DNA of 64,000 nt from contig NZ_CP028324.1 in assembly GCF_003028855.1 (NCBI RefSeq), positions 2,604,001 to 2,668,000 of the forward strand, in the 5' to 3' direction. This document shows positions 8,190-18,943 of this stretch, piece after piece. Each line of letters begins with the position of its first letter. The first letter of the stretch is position 1. The notes beneath the pieces are model-generated. The model saw nothing but the letters and a program-made list of their open reading frames with translations. It ran no database searches and had not been told where the DNA came from. The position numbers and the translations under genes were made by a program. This DNA comes from Pseudoduganella armeniaca. Lineage in GTDB: Bacteria > Pseudomonadota > Gammaproteobacteria > Burkholderiales > Burkholderiaceae_D.

Positions 8190-11100
8190 TAGCTTCCACT
8201 CCCGTGAGGCCTACCTCTTACTGTCGTATAATCCTTGGGGTTTTTTATCCCAATGTGGTTGTCGTCCTTGTTCATGTTCACCAAGCCGTAGTCATCCAAT
8301 GGATTTCCACAGGGATCTTCTTTGTGAACGTGTGCATTCAGGCCTGATTTCTTTTTAAGGTTTCCATTCTTATCAACGTTACTTTGGTCGCCGTATTTGT
8401 GAATCCGAATTTGTGATCCATCAGCATGAATCCAGGTGGCATTCTTTCCGTTGTCTTTCGTCTTTGAAAAGCCTTCGTTAGCTATAGCCTGCTCAATTCG
8501 ACTAATATTCATACCTTTTAGCCGTTTCAGCGTAGCCGCTGCTGATCCGCAACGCGCTAGCCCTAACGGGTCAATCCAAGCCGTGGGGTTAGGTGCGTAC
8601 TGATACAAGTTCGCGCCACCGTCGAGCCCGATTGGATCTTGGGAAAGGAATCTTGCTGTACTGGGATCATAGTATCGGTATCGGTTATAGAAAAGCCCCG
8701 TTTCTGCATCTTCGTACTGCCCCTGAAACCGTATTGGATTCCACATCCCGGCCCTACACGCCGCGTCGCTGATCGCTTGTTTCGCTTGCCCCCAGGCCTT
8801 GTACTGCGCCGACCATGCCACCTTGCCGTCGCAATCCGTCAATTCCTGCGGTGCGCCCAGCTGATCGCATTGATAGAACGCGATCTCATCCTCGCTAAAG
8901 AGTGCGGCTTCCTGCTCGTATTCGCCATTCCACAGCGGATCGAGCGCGATATCATATTTCCCATAGTTGGCCGCCATCAGCGCTTTGACATCGGTTGTAG
9001 GCGGCAATTGGAGCGCCTGGCTTCGGGTGGCCTGCATCAGAGGGACGAAGCTGTCACGCTCGTACAGATAGTGCACAGTGCGTTCGGCGGACCGTGGCCC
9101 TGCTCTAGGCTGCTTTCCCATGCTAGCGTGTCACCATCCCAGCCGTATATAGTTCGAGTCGCATTTCGCACGGTAGCGCCGTCGCTTGCCTGGCTATGCT
9201 TGGCGATGCGCCGCCCCAGCGGATCATAGGCGAAGGTGGTGATGCCGTGCCGGGTGATGGCGCGGCTCATCCGGTTGAACGCATCCCATTCGAACGTGTC
9301 ACGCTGTCGATTTTGGAAGCGCTCGATAAGGTTGCCGCGTTGATCGTAACGATAGCTGGTGCCGGCATATTCCCTGAGCAGGTTGTCCAGCACCTTCGGC
9401 AGCGGGGCGCGGGTGGCAATGCTCTGGTGCTGCTGCGCAGTGTTGGGCACCTGGATATTGCCCGCCGGGTCGCACGCAAAGGTCTCATGGCCCATCGCGC
9501 TGTTTGCCGCCAGTAGCCGGCCGATCGGGTCGTAGCGGTACTCGATGTGCCCGCGCCGGGTGTCGTCGATACTCGTCAGTTGACCAGAGCGGTCGTAGCG
9601 GTAGCGCCGCTGGATCGCTGCTTGCATACCGACCTGCGCATCGGGACGATACTGGTCAGGCTGAAACTCCACGTTCTTCCGACCCAGCTGCTGCTCGATC
9701 AAGCGCCCGGCCGGGTCGTACTTCATCGTTTGCAGCAGCCCGTTGGCCTGCGTGCGGCTGATTTCCTGATACAGCGCGTCGCGCTCGAAGGACACGAGCT
9801 CCTGCCCGTCGAGCAGAAGACCGTGCGCGTGGCCGGCGCCGTAGGTCAGCCAGTCGATACGGTGGCCGTCGGGGCGGGTCGTGCCGATGCGTTGGTTCAG
9901 TTCGTCATAGCGATGGTGCCAGACCGCCGTGCGCTTGTCCGGATGGAACGGGCCGTGGTAGTGCTGGTGTTCGCGTATCAGGTTGTCGGCCGGGTCGTAG
10001 AACCACTGCAGCCGGGCGTGTTCGTTCTTCGCGTCGGCCAGTTGGCCGCTGGCGTAGTAGGCGAAGGTTTCGATTTGCTCGGGCTGGCCGGGCGCGGCGG
10101 CGCGCCGCTGCATGAGCCTGCCCATGGCGTCGAACTCGAGTCGCGTGATCACGCCGGCTTCCTCGGTTTCCGCCAGCACGCCGGTTCCTTCGTGGTAGCG
10201 GTAGTCGGTGGTCTTGCCATCGAAACCCTGTTCCTGCAGCAGGCGGCCGACCGGGTCGTACTGGAAACGGTAGACGCTGCCGTTTTCGTTTTCCAGCGCG
10301 GACAGCCGGCCCAGCGCGTCCCAGCGGTAGCGCAGGCTGTGGCCCAGCGCGTCGGTGCGCTGCGCGATCAGGCCGGCCGCGGTGTAGCGGTAGGCGGTGG
10401 TGCGTTGCAGCGCGTCGATGTGCGCCAGCAGGCGGCCTTCGGCGTCGTGGCGCAGTTGCTCTTCGCTGCCGTCGGGGTGGATGACGGCTTCAAGCTGGCC
10501 GGGGTGATTGCCGGTTTCCTCGCTGAGCGCCAGTGTCAGCGTATCGACATTGACTGGCGTGTAGCGATAGCGCGTGATGTTGCCTGCGGCGTCGAAGCGT
10601 TTGATGAGGCGCTTGCGCTCGTCGTATTGCCATTGGGTGCTATGGCCGGAGCAGTCCGTGTAGCTGGCGAGCTGGCCGTCCGGCGTATAGGTCAGTTTCT
10701 TGACGCCGCCCTTGGCATCGGTGACCTCGACGGGGCGGCCCGCCTTATCGTAGGCGTATTGGGTCTTGCTGCCGAGCGGGTCGATTTCCTCGACCAGGTG
10801 GCCTTGCGCATCGTAGTCGCGCTTCCAGGTGCCCCCTTCGGGATCGAGGATGCCGGTGATGCGGTGCTGGGCGTCGTACTCGAAGTGGACCTGGCTGCCA
10901 TCTGCTCGGGTGTGCGTCAGCAGGTTGCCGTGGTCGTCGTAGCGGAAATGCTCGCTGTTGCCATCGGTGTGGATGTGGCGAATGACGTTCTTCGCGTTGT
11001 CGCGGTAGAACCATTCTTCCAGGCCGTCCGGGTAGATGGTGCGGTAGGTGTAGCCGGCGATGTCGTAGTAGTAACGGGTTTCCTGGCCCAGCGCGTCGGT

Positions 11101-13012
11101 GACGTAGGTCAGGCGGATGTTCTTGTCCCATTCGAGGCGGGTGTCATGACTGCCGTCGTCCGCCCACTCGCGGATCGCCTTGGCGTTCGCGCCGCTGTCG
11201 ATGCTGGTGTCGTAGGCCAGGTTCATGCCGCGACCGGTACGGTCGGTGTAGCGCGTGACGAGGTGGCGGTCATACTGGTAGTGCCAGGCGGCCGCGTTTT
11301 CTTCCTGGGCGTAGATCAGGTCGCCGTGCTCGTCGTAATCGTAGGCGGACAGTTGGCGCACCAACTGGCCATCCTTGATTTCCCACAGCGCGACGATGTG
11401 GCCGGTCGCGGCGTCAATCTGGGTGCCGGCATGGGCGACGATGGAGTCGCCTTGCTTGCTGATGATGTCGCTGAGCACTGCCTCGCCATTGGCCACGTGG
11501 TCGTAGCGCAGGCCGAGGGATGCGCCGTCCTTGGCATGAATGGCGATCAGGCGGAAGTGCTGCTTGCCCATCTCGGCTGCCTTGCTGCGCACCGTGTCGG
11601 TCAATTCATAGGTCTCGCGCCACGGGCTTGGTTGGCCTTCGGGCAGCGGCCTGCCGAAGTCGAGCGTCAACAAGGTGATGCTCAGGCGGGTCAGCGTGAT
11701 CTCCTCGACCGGGTCGTGGTGCTTCTGGCCGACGGCCAGCCATGGATAGCGGTGGCTGCGGCCGTCGGCGGCGTGGTAGAGCAGAGCAGTCGGCTTGCCT
11801 TGGCCGACGACATCAATGCGGGTGCTGTACGGCGTGAGCCAGCGTGCGCCGAGGTTGCCGCGATCGTAGGCGACCAGCTGGCTGCGGTAGGTGCGGCTCC
11901 ACTCGACCGGCAGTGGCGCATCCAGCAGGAAGTCCGTGTGCGTAAAGGTTTCGGCGCCGGTGGCGAAGCTGATCGAGTGGGCAGTGGCGGCCTTGGCCGG
12001 GCACAGCTTGCAGTTGTTGGCGTCGCCCGTGGCCGGGCTTTGATGGTTGGAAGCGCCCAGCTCGTGGCCGGGGTTGTCCTTCTTGTGCTGCGCGCCCTTG
12101 GCGGACGGGACCAGCACCGCATGGTGCTTCTTGTGCTTGATGACGGCTTCGCGCAGGCGCAGCAGGATATACTTGATGCTCATCTGCGCCTTCTCGTCGG
12201 CCAGCGCGGTCAGTTGGGCGCGGAACGCGGGTTTGAAGTTGGTCAGGTGCGTGATGATGACCGTCACGCCAGCGACAGCGCTTTCCGGCAGCTGGCGCGC
12301 CGCCGTGGCAGCGGCGTAGTTCGCGGCCCGCTTGTACTGCCGATCGATGGCGCCCAGCATGCGACGCCAGCTGCTTTGCACCTTCGGGTCGTGCAGCTTG
12401 CTCTTGCGCCGGGGGCGCGACATCGAACAGGGGTTCCTTGCCGATGCAGCGCTTGAGGATCTTGATCAGGTCGTCGATGCCGTCGGCCACCTTGGCGCAT
12501 TCGTCCAGGATGCCGGACAGCCTGCTCATCGCCCCATCGACGAAGGTCTCGAGCTCGCCGGCCAGCCGGGCGTTGAGGTGTACGACCAGCACTTCGACCA
12601 ACGCGGCGCCGATATCCTTCACGCCCATGGCCAGCTTCTGCCGCGCCAGATGCAGGGCAGGGCGCAGGCTCATGCGCGCTGCGCTCGATGCCGGCAGCGG
12701 CACCACGCCGATCAGGTTGATGCCCAGGCTGACCCAGGCCAGGAACTCGACTTCCTTCTTGGCGATGAGCTTCTGGATGACCCCGACAATGTCCATGATG
12801 GCATCGATCAGTGCCATGATGTTGCCGATCACCGGCAGGCTGCCGGCCACGGTGCTGAGGCGCTCGAGCGTGACGTAATCGTGGCTGATCTTGCGCAGCC
12901 ATTTGTCGAAGGCGGCGGCGGCCGCGCCGACGTCTTGCTGGTCGATCGTGTTGAGTGGAGCGACGGCGACTTCAGGCGCGCGTTCGGCGTTCTTCTGCGT
13001 GGGTTCGGTCAT
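8189..13012 (-). pseudogene. Rhs-repeat polymorphic toxin, interrupted by two frameshifts
   Basis: Three frames join into one Rhs protein of about 1,600 residues. The first (13012 to about 12415) encodes the N-terminal region with hydrophobic segments (VAGSLPVIGNIMALIDAIMD, then ISLGINLIGVV-like). It shifts at a run of five C on the coding strand (12411-12415). The second (to about 9100) carries the YD-repeat shell, from ATAHSISFATGAETFTHTDF onward. A second shift at 9085-9103 leads to the last frame with HYLYERDSFVPLM and the core-closing motif PTAWIDPLGL, then a roughly 120-residue toxin tip rich in His and Lys (WIHADGSQIRIHKYG, LNAHVHKED). I cannot name the toxin family; the tip could be a nuclease. 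If the shifts are assembly errors the gene is intact. Confidence 0.85.
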
Positions 13013-13296
13013 GAAACTATCGGATGGTGCTTTTTTAACAGGCGCTAGGGAGGATGCGCCCCCGCATCGCCTAACATTGCCATTTTATCATTTGTGCATC
13101 GCTGTACTAAGGAGGTGAGACGCGGCGGCGAGGGCGTTCGTCGTTGACAGGTATCCTAGGCTGTCTGCCAAGCTGGCAACGGAAGATCGCCGTCTTGTTG
13201 GTCGAGGTCAAACAGAACGCGGCTTTATCGCCACGGCGCTTGCAGCGCGCGTGACCATCGCGGATGCAAAGCGGCAAAACCGGTCGCCATTGCGAT
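13013..13296. other. Rhs upstream region without a convincing gene
   Basis: This stretch lies between the Rhs start and the promoter of the second tRNA-Ser. It should contain the leftward Rhs promoter, but I see no clear -35/-10 pair. Open frames across it have no ribosome site and look random. Confidence 0.4.
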
Positions 13297-13325
13297 TTGA
13301 CGCGACAGCAACCCTCCGCTACAAT
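13297..13325 (+). promoter_or_regulatory. Sigma-70 promoter for the second tRNA-Ser gene
   Basis: TTGACG (13297-13302), a 17-base spacer and TACAAT (13320-13325) lie about 72 bases upstream of the tRNA. This differs in sequence from the promoter of copy 1, so the two tRNA copies have independent 5' flanks. Confidence 0.75.
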
Positions 13326-13397
13326 AGCGCCTCTCGAGTTGCAACGAACAGGCGCAGTCGAGGTTCTACAGCGTTCGCTCTGCGCGCGGTGGAAAAA

Positions 13398-13489
<92 letters not shown>

Positions 13490-13498
13490 ACAAATAAA

Positions 13499-13645
13499 AA
13501 CGGCCTCCCCTGCGGGAGGCCGTTTTTATTTGTCTGGACGGAAGAGGGTGGATTCGAAGACCCTGCGCCTACCGGCGCGGGGGCTCTCCGAATCGCCCAT
13601 TTGCCGCTGCTTCGCAGCGGCGCCGCGCGCCGAGGGCGCGCGACG
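13499..13645 (+). repeat. Structured tRNA-Ser trailer repeat, copy 4, with terminator
   Basis: It begins 12 bases after tRNA copy 2. The terminator stem is GGCCTCCC/GGGAGGCC, a third pairing solution at the position that is G-C in copy 1 and A-T in copy 2, followed by GTTTTTATTT. Then come the inverted tRNA piece (GAAGAGGGTGGATTCGAAGA), stem I (TGCGCC/GGCGCG), the conserved GGCTCTCCGAATCGCCCAT line, and stem II GCCGCTG/CAGCGGC around the same CTTCG loop. Confidence 0.8.
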
Positions 13646-13682
13646 TCTGCGTCGTCTATCGCCGAGAGGACGAGCGCAACGC

Positions 13683-13824
13683 GCAAGGCTCTCGCAGCGT
13701 ACTGCGCACGCAAAGGGCGGCCACGCCGCCGTCGCGTACCGCCAGGTCGCGCATGCGAAACCCAGGGGACGTGCACCAATCACGGGGCCGGTGGCCCCGA
13801 GATCGGTGCACGTCCCCGGTGACC
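13683..13824. repeat. Direct repeat A containing a 17-bp palindrome
   Basis: This segment begins CGCAAGGCTCTCGCAGCGT and recurs at 13882-14024 with few differences. Near its end an inverted repeat has arms at 13765-13781 and 13801-13817 (GGGGACGTGCACCAATC against GATCGGTGCACGTCCCC). No gene is evident in it. Confidence 0.8.
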
Positions 13825-13881
13825 TTGATCGGCGGGCGTCCTCGCCGACCTCGACCTCTGCACGTCCCGGCACCTCTGCAG

Positions 13882-14024
13882 CGCAAGGCTCTCGCAGCGT
13901 GCTGCGCACGCAAAGGGCGGCCACGCCGCCGTCGCGTAGCGCCAGGTCGCGCATGCGAAACCCAAGGGGACGTGCACCGATCACGGGGCCGGAGGCCCGA
14001 GATCGGTGCACGTCCCCGGCGACC
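13882..14024. repeat. Direct repeat B containing a perfect 17-bp palindrome
   Basis: Second copy of the segment at 13683-13824, offset by about 199 bases. Here the palindrome is perfect: arms 13966-13982 and 14001-14017 (GGGGACGTGCACCGATC and its complement) around an 18-base GC-rich loop. Its left end of the repeat to the TraB-like gene stop at 14057 contains nothing else I can identify. Confidence 0.8.
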
Positions 14025-14056
14025 TCGACCGCTGCAAGTCCCCGGCGCCAGCGAAC

Positions 14057-15124
14057 CTACTTCAACACCCCCGGAACATCCACCACATCCACCCCCTGCA
14101 ACTGCCCCAGCCACCGGTCGAACCAAGGCTTGTGCGAAGCCCCGACCACCGCCAGCACCCGCGCCCCCGGCCGCTCCCGGAACGTCTCGCGCACATTGGC
14201 CACCATGCGCAGGTTGCGCACTTCCCACCCGGCCACCCACATCTGCGGATAGCCCTGCGGCGAGGCCGAGCGCAAGGCCGGTACGACGTTGGCCTCCGCC
14301 AGCACACGCAGATGCTCCGGATCGTTGACGGCGCGATACAGCGGCAGCAGGTCGGACGCCCGCGCCAGCTCCGCCTCGCGCCGGCTGTTCTCCTTCAGCG
14401 CCGCGCCGCCGCTCGCCCACGCGGCCTCCAGCGCCTGAACGAACGCCTTGGTGTCCGGCACGTCGATGCGGTCGCCGGTGTGATTGTCGACGGCATGCAC
14501 GCGTTGCAGTCCCAGGCGGGCGGCCAGCCGCGCCGCCAACTGGTAGTTCTCGTTGTTGGTCGTGCCGATCTGCTCGAGCAGGCGCACCAGCGACTCGTCC
14601 AGGCTGTCGCCCGCGCGCCGCTCGCCAGGCGGCAGTTGCAGCCACTGGACGTAGGCGGAAGCGCGATCGTTGGCGGCCAGCAGCACGGCCGCCAGGCGGC
14701 GGCGCTGGGCCGGTGTCGGCTGCGTGGGCCAGCTCTTGAACGTCGCATCGGCCGCGGCGATCGCGGCCGACATGTCCATCCCGGTCGCCGCCTGCGCCGC
14801 CGCCGTCGTGGGGCAGTAATCGCGCCCGTAGCGTGCCGGATGGCGCGCCGCCAGGTCGCATTCCTCGCCCGACTCCGTTTCGATGGTGACGATGTCCGGC
14901 CGGAAGCCGGCCAGCCGCGCCAGCAGGCTGTCCAACGCGGCCGGCTTGAAGCCGGGCGGCATGGTGCGCAGGTGCACGGTGCCCAGCACGAGCACCTGCG
15001 CACGTGGGCCTGTCATGCCTGCATCCAGGTCTTCCAGGGCGATTTGCGCCCGCACGGGAGCCGCGAGCGCGGCGCCCAACAGCACGGCGGCGAACGGCAT
15101 GGTGCGGCGAACCGGTTTTTGCAT
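14057..15124 (-). CDS. TraB/GumN-like periplasmic protein (DUF5694-type)
   Basis: A 355-residue protein with a Sec signal peptide (about residues 1-26). The mature part opens with VLVLGTVHLRTMP and closes with VLAVVGASHKPWF. Paired GT.H and GASH motifs at the two ends of the fold are typical of the TraB/GumN/Tiki superfamily of putative metal-dependent hydrolases, and I believe this subtype is DUF5694. An IETESGEECD segment between them supplies conserved acidic residues. It follows the palindromic repeats and is divergent from the SdrD-repeat gene. The substrate is unknown. Confidence 0.75.
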   Translation of the reverse strand: MQKPVRRTMPFAAVLLGAALAAPVRAQIALEDLDAGMTGPRAQVLVLGTVHLRTMPPGFKPAALDSLLARLAGFRPDIVTIETESGEECDLAARHPARYGRDYCPTTAAAQAATGMDMSAAIAAADATFKSWPTQPTPAQRRRLAAVLLAANDRASAYVQWLQLPPGERRAGDSLDESLVRLLEQIGTTNNENYQLAARLAARLGLQRVHAVDNHTGDRIDVPDTKAFVQALEAAWASGGAALKENSRREAELARASDLLPLYRAVNDPEHLRVLAEANVVPALRSASPQGYPQMWVAGWEVRNLRMVANVRETFRERPGARVLAVVGASHKPWFDRWLGQLQGVDVVDVPGVLK

Positions 15125-15484
15125 AAGTGTCCTTTCGAATGGCCGACGGTGGCTGGCAGTCTAAGCCCGCCCTGAATCGGAACAGCAGCCAATGCGACAG
15201 GCTGCGCAATCGGTGGCACAGGCCGCGCGAACCACAAGTACCCTCAACAGCTTTTGCAAACAAACAACAAGTCGTTAGAAATTTATACACGGCCATTGTA
15301 AAACTGGCTTTACTTTACAAAATCTGCAACAATGATGTTCTTCAGGATATAAAAGTTAATAACGCGTAAGCAGCAGAGAACGTTCCGCGACATTGACTAC
15401 CGCTGGCCAAGACCTCGCCACGCCATCCTGTCCATTCATCTACCCCTTATTTGAACTGCCGGCCACGAGCCGGAACGACACCGC
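15125..15484. other. Intergenic region with an AT-rich promoter zone
   Basis: Between two divergent genes. Bases 15240-15370 are strikingly AT-rich for this genome and presumably hold the promoter of the SdrD-repeat gene. I see no coding sequence. Confidence 0.6.
15296..15320. promoter_or_regulatory. Palindrome TTGTAAA-N11-TTTACAA
   Basis: Perfect 7-base arms (15296-15302 and 15314-15320) inside the AT-rich zone, about 165 bases before the surface-protein gene. The geometry fits a dimeric regulator; the regulator is unknown. Confidence 0.45.
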
Positions 15485-18400
15485 ATGAGCGATATTTCAC
15501 TGGCCAGTACCATCCACGTCTACGAAGACACCTCCGTCAACCTGGCCCTGCGCGACATCCTGGCGCAGGCCGGCTACACCAGCGAGCAGAACGTGACGAT
15601 CTCCGAGTTCGTCGCGATCCTGCCGGACGGCACCAAAGCCTACGACAACACGCCGCTGTTCGGCACGATCGACGACGAGACGCTGTACGTGCGTCCCGGC
15701 GCCTGGCAGCCGAATTACAACGGCAACTTCTCCACCTACGAATTCCTGGTCGCGGGCGAGGACGGCGACCTGGTCACGCTGACGTTGAAGGTGGTCGTCG
15801 ATCCCGTCAACGACGCGCCGTTCGGCGCCGACCGCGCGTACGACCTGGCCGACCGCACGCCGGTGGTGCTGGGCGAGGACGCGTTCGGCTTCCGCGATCC
15901 GGTGGAGGGCGACAGCTTCCAGTCCGTCATCATCACGGCGCTGCCGCTGGCGGGCCAGGTGCTGCTGCGCGGCGCCGCGATCGCCGCCGGCACCGAAGTC
16001 ACCACGGCCGACCTGCGCGCCGGCGTGCTGACGTTCGTGCCGTCCGCCACGACGGGTGGCGTGGTCGAGGTGGGCTTCCACGTGCGCGACAACGGCAGCA
16101 CGGTGGGCCCGGGCGCGCAGGATACCAGCGTGGCCGAGAACCACCTGATCTTCAAGGTGCCGGTGCCGACGCCGCCGGACAACCCGGGCGACAACAACCC
16201 GCCGCCGACCGGCGGCGACGGCAAGCCGGCGCAGCTGGGCGACACCATCTGGGAAGACAGCAACGGCAACGGCATCCAGGACGCGGGTGAGCACGGCATC
16301 GCGGGCGTGACGGTCGAACTGCTGGATGCCAGCGGCGCCGTCGTCAAGACCACCACCACCGGCAGCGACGGCCAGTACTACTTCAACGTGGCGGCCGGCA
16401 CCTACACGGCGCAGCTGCGCGCCCCGAGCGGCTACGTCGTCACGGCCAAGGGCCAGGGCAGCGACCGCGGCGCCGACAGCGACTTCGATGCCAGCGGCCG
16501 CACCGACGCCATCAAGCTGGCGCAGGGCGAAGTCAATAACGCGGCCGATGGCGGCCTGTATCGCGCCGCCGCGCTGACCAGCCAGGCCTGGCTGGACGCG
16601 GACCGCGACGGCCTGCGCGACGCCGACGAGAAGGCGGTGGCCAATGTGAAGGTGGTGCTGCTCGACAGCGCCGGCCAGGCAGTGGCCAGCGCGGTGACCG
16701 ACGCCAACGGCGGCTACACCTTCGCCAACCTGAAACCGGGCAGCTACAGCCTGAAGTTCGACAGCGCGACCCTGCCGGCCGGCCTGAAGTTCACCACGCC
16801 GGGCCTGGATTCTGCCGCCCTCGATGACGGCAGCACCGCATCCGTCACGCTCGCCTCCGGCGCGCACGCCACGCTGGCCGCCGGCCTGGTGGAAGACATG
16901 GCCACCATCGGCGATCGCGTCTGGGAAGACAAGAACGGCAACGGCACGCAGGACAGCGGCGAGACCGGCATCGCCGGTGTCACCGTGCAGCTGAAGGACG
17001 CCACTGGCAAGCTGGTCGCCAGCACCACGACCGATGCCGCGGGCGCCTATGCGTTCAAGGCTGCCGCCGGCACCTACAGCGTGGCCGTGCAGGCACCGAA
17101 CGGCTACCTGGCCACCACGGCGAACGTGGGCGACGATGCCAGCGACAGCGATATCGGCGCGAATGGCGCCACCGCCCAGTTCACGGTGCGCGGCGGCGAC
17201 AAGCTCGCCACCATCGACGCCGGCCTGTATCGCGCCGCCTCGCTGGGCAACAAGGTCTGGTACGACTGCGACGGCGACGGCATCCAGGACAGCGGCGAAG
17301 TGGGCATTGGCGGCGCCAAGGTGACGCTGCTGGACGCCGACGGCAAGGCGCTGGCCACCACCACGACCGACTGCAACGGCCTGTACCAGTTCGCCAACCT
17401 GAAGCCCGGCAGCTACAGCGTGCAGTTCGACAAGTCGGCACTGCCATCGGGCTACGTGATCACCCAGCGCGACGCCGGCAGCGACGACGCGCGCGACTCC
17501 GACATCGGCGCGGACGGCCGCTCGCACCAGGTCACGCTGGTCTCCGGCGAGAACAACACCAGCCTGGATGCCGGCATCGCGGCGGCGGCCAGCGTGGGCA
17601 ACCGGGTCTGGGAAGACAGCGACTTCGACGGCGTGCAGGATGCGGGCGAGGCCGGCGTGTGCGGCGTCACCGTGCGGCTGTACGACGCGGCGCACAACCT
17701 GAAGGCCACCACGATCACGGCCGCCGACGGCAGCTACAAGTTCGCCAACCTGCAGGCGGGCAGCTACAGCGTGGAAGTGGTCAAGCCGAACGGCTGGTAC
17801 ACGACCAAGGCCAACGTGGGCAACGACAGCGTCGATTCGGACTTCGTCAACCTGGCAGGCGGCAACGCCGGCAGCGGCACGTTCAAGCTGGCCGCGGGCG
17901 AGCAGAACACCAGCATCGACGCGGGCCTGTACCGCACGGCCAGCATCGGCGACAAGGTCTGGCGCGACGCCAACCACAACGGCCTGCAGGACCGCGGCGA
18001 GGAAGGCATCGGCAAGATCAAGGTCGCGCTGTACAACGCCAGCACCGGCGCGCTGGTGGGCAGCACCGTGACGGACGCGAAAGGCGCCTACCTGTTCAGC
18101 AACCTGGACCCGGGCAGCTACTACCTGAAGTTCGACAAGACCAATGTGCTGTTCACGGACCTGACCAACCGCACGTATTCGATGAACGACTGGAAGTGGG
18201 GCGTCAAGAACACCGGCAGCAATGACCTGATCGACACCGACGTCAACGGCGACGGCGTCAGCAAGGTCGGCGTGACCTACACCGACGCGACCTTCCTGTC
18301 CTCGGGCGAGAACGACATGAGCTGGGACGCGGCGATCACGCCGATCGCCATCGACCTGGATGGCGACGGCATCCACACCATCGCCCGCGCCGATTTCCAC

Positions 18401-18913
18401 GGCAGCTTCGACCTGCTGGGCAACGGCCGCGCCATCCAGTCCGGCTGGCTGTCCGCCGGCGACGCCTTCCTGGCCATCGACGCCAACGGCAACGGCAGCA
18501 TCGACGGCATCGGCGAACTGTTCGGCGGCGCCAACAAGGGCAGCGGCTTCGCCAAGCTGGCCAGCTTCGACAGCAACGCCGACGGCGTCGTCGATGCGCA
18601 CGACGCACAGTTCGGCGCCTTGAGCCTGTGGCAGGACGCCAACGGCAACGGCCAGACCGACGCCGGTGAGCTGATCGCCCTGGCGCAGGCCGGCGTGACG
18701 GCATTGACCGTGGCGTTCGACGAGCTGCCGTTCCTGGATGCGAACGGCAACCTGCACCTGGAGCGCAGCAGCGCCGTCGTCGACGGGCGCACGGTCGACA
18801 TGACGGACGTGTACTTCAACGTCGCCGCCGCCGACGCGGCCGCCGCCGGCATCGCCGTACCGAACATGGCGCAGCTGATCGGCCAGCCCGATGCGCAGCA
18901 AGCTGTCCTGTAA
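15485..18913 (+). CDS. Large SdrD B-like repeat protein, probable surface or secreted protein
   Basis: A 1,142-residue acidic protein without an N-terminal signal peptide. Residues 1-230 look like VCBS/cadherin-type beta domains. A Pro-rich linker (PTPPDNPGDNNPPPTGGDG) leads to six SdrD B-like repeats of about 110 residues, each opening with a GD.[VI]W.D.[ND]G.[GQ]QD.GE line and carrying a G.Y.F.NL.PG-type core. The C-terminal 200 residues hold several calcium-loop motifs (DLDGDG, DANGNGSIDG, DSNADGVVD, DANGNGQTDAGE). Lack of a signal peptide with Ca-binding C-terminal repeats suggests type I secretion, by analogy with RTX-like adhesins. No transporter genes are adjacent. Confidence 0.85.
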   Translation: MSDISLASTIHVYEDTSVNLALRDILAQAGYTSEQNVTISEFVAILPDGTKAYDNTPLFGTIDDETLYVRPGAWQPNYNGNFSTYEFLVAGEDGDLVTLTLKVVVDPVNDAPFGADRAYDLADRTPVVLGEDAFGFRDPVEGDSFQSVIITALPLAGQVLLRGAAIAAGTEVTTADLRAGVLTFVPSATTGGVVEVGFHVRDNGSTVGPGAQDTSVAENHLIFKVPVPTPPDNPGDNNPPPTGGDGKPAQLGDTIWEDSNGNGIQDAGEHGIAGVTVELLDASGAVVKTTTTGSDGQYYFNVAAGTYTAQLRAPSGYVVTAKGQGSDRGADSDFDASGRTDAIKLAQGEVNNAADGGLYRAAALTSQAWLDADRDGLRDADEKAVANVKVVLLDSAGQAVASAVTDANGGYTFANLKPGSYSLKFDSATLPAGLKFTTPGLDSAALDDGSTASVTLASGAHATLAAGLVEDMATIGDRVWEDKNGNGTQDSGETGIAGVTVQLKDATGKLVASTTTDAAGAYAFKAAAGTYSVAVQAPNGYLATTANVGDDASDSDIGANGATAQFTVRGGDKLATIDAGLYRAASLGNKVWYDCDGDGIQDSGEVGIGGAKVTLLDADGKALATTTTDCNGLYQFANLKPGSYSVQFDKSALPSGYVITQRDAGSDDARDSDIGADGRSHQVTLVSGENNTSLDAGIAAAASVGNRVWEDSDFDGVQDAGEAGVCGVTVRLYDAAHNLKATTITAADGSYKFANLQAGSYSVEVVKPNGWYTTKANVGNDSVDSDFVNLAGGNAGSGTFKLAAGEQNTSIDAGLYRTASIGDKVWRDANHNGLQDRGEEGIGKIKVALYNASTGALVGSTVTDAKGAYLFSNLDPGSYYLKFDKTNVLFTDLTNRTYSMNDWKWGVKNTGSNDLIDTDVNGDGVSKVGVTYTDATFLSSGENDMSWDAAITPIAIDLDGDGIHTIARADFHGSFDLLGNGRAIQSGWLSAGDAFLAIDANGNGSIDGIGELFGGANKGSGFAKLASFDSNADGVVDAHDAQFGALSLWQDANGNGQTDAGELIALAQAGVTALTVAFDELPFLDANGNLHLERSSAVVDGRTVDMTDVYFNVAAADAAAAGIAVPNMAQLIGQPDAQQAVL

Positions 18914-18943
18914 TCGAACCACCTACAACGAAAAGAAGACACC

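Noticed and set aside
9547..12456. A 969-codon open frame opposite the Rhs gene
   Set aside because: High GC and the repetitive Rhs sequence open the antisense frame; the translation is Val/Ala/Gly-rich without domains, and the sense strand has clear YD repeats.
13499..14040. CRISPR array in the repeat region
   Set aside because: Repeat units are long (about 140 bases), few, and not separated by uniform unique spacers; no cas genes are present.
15220..15260. Sigma-54 promoter before the SdrD-repeat gene
   Set aside because: TGGCAC is present, but the TTGC element at the required spacing is not.
15497..18922. A 1,141-codon open frame opposite the SdrD-repeat gene
   Set aside because: Its length mirrors the sense gene; composition is biased and no family features are seen.
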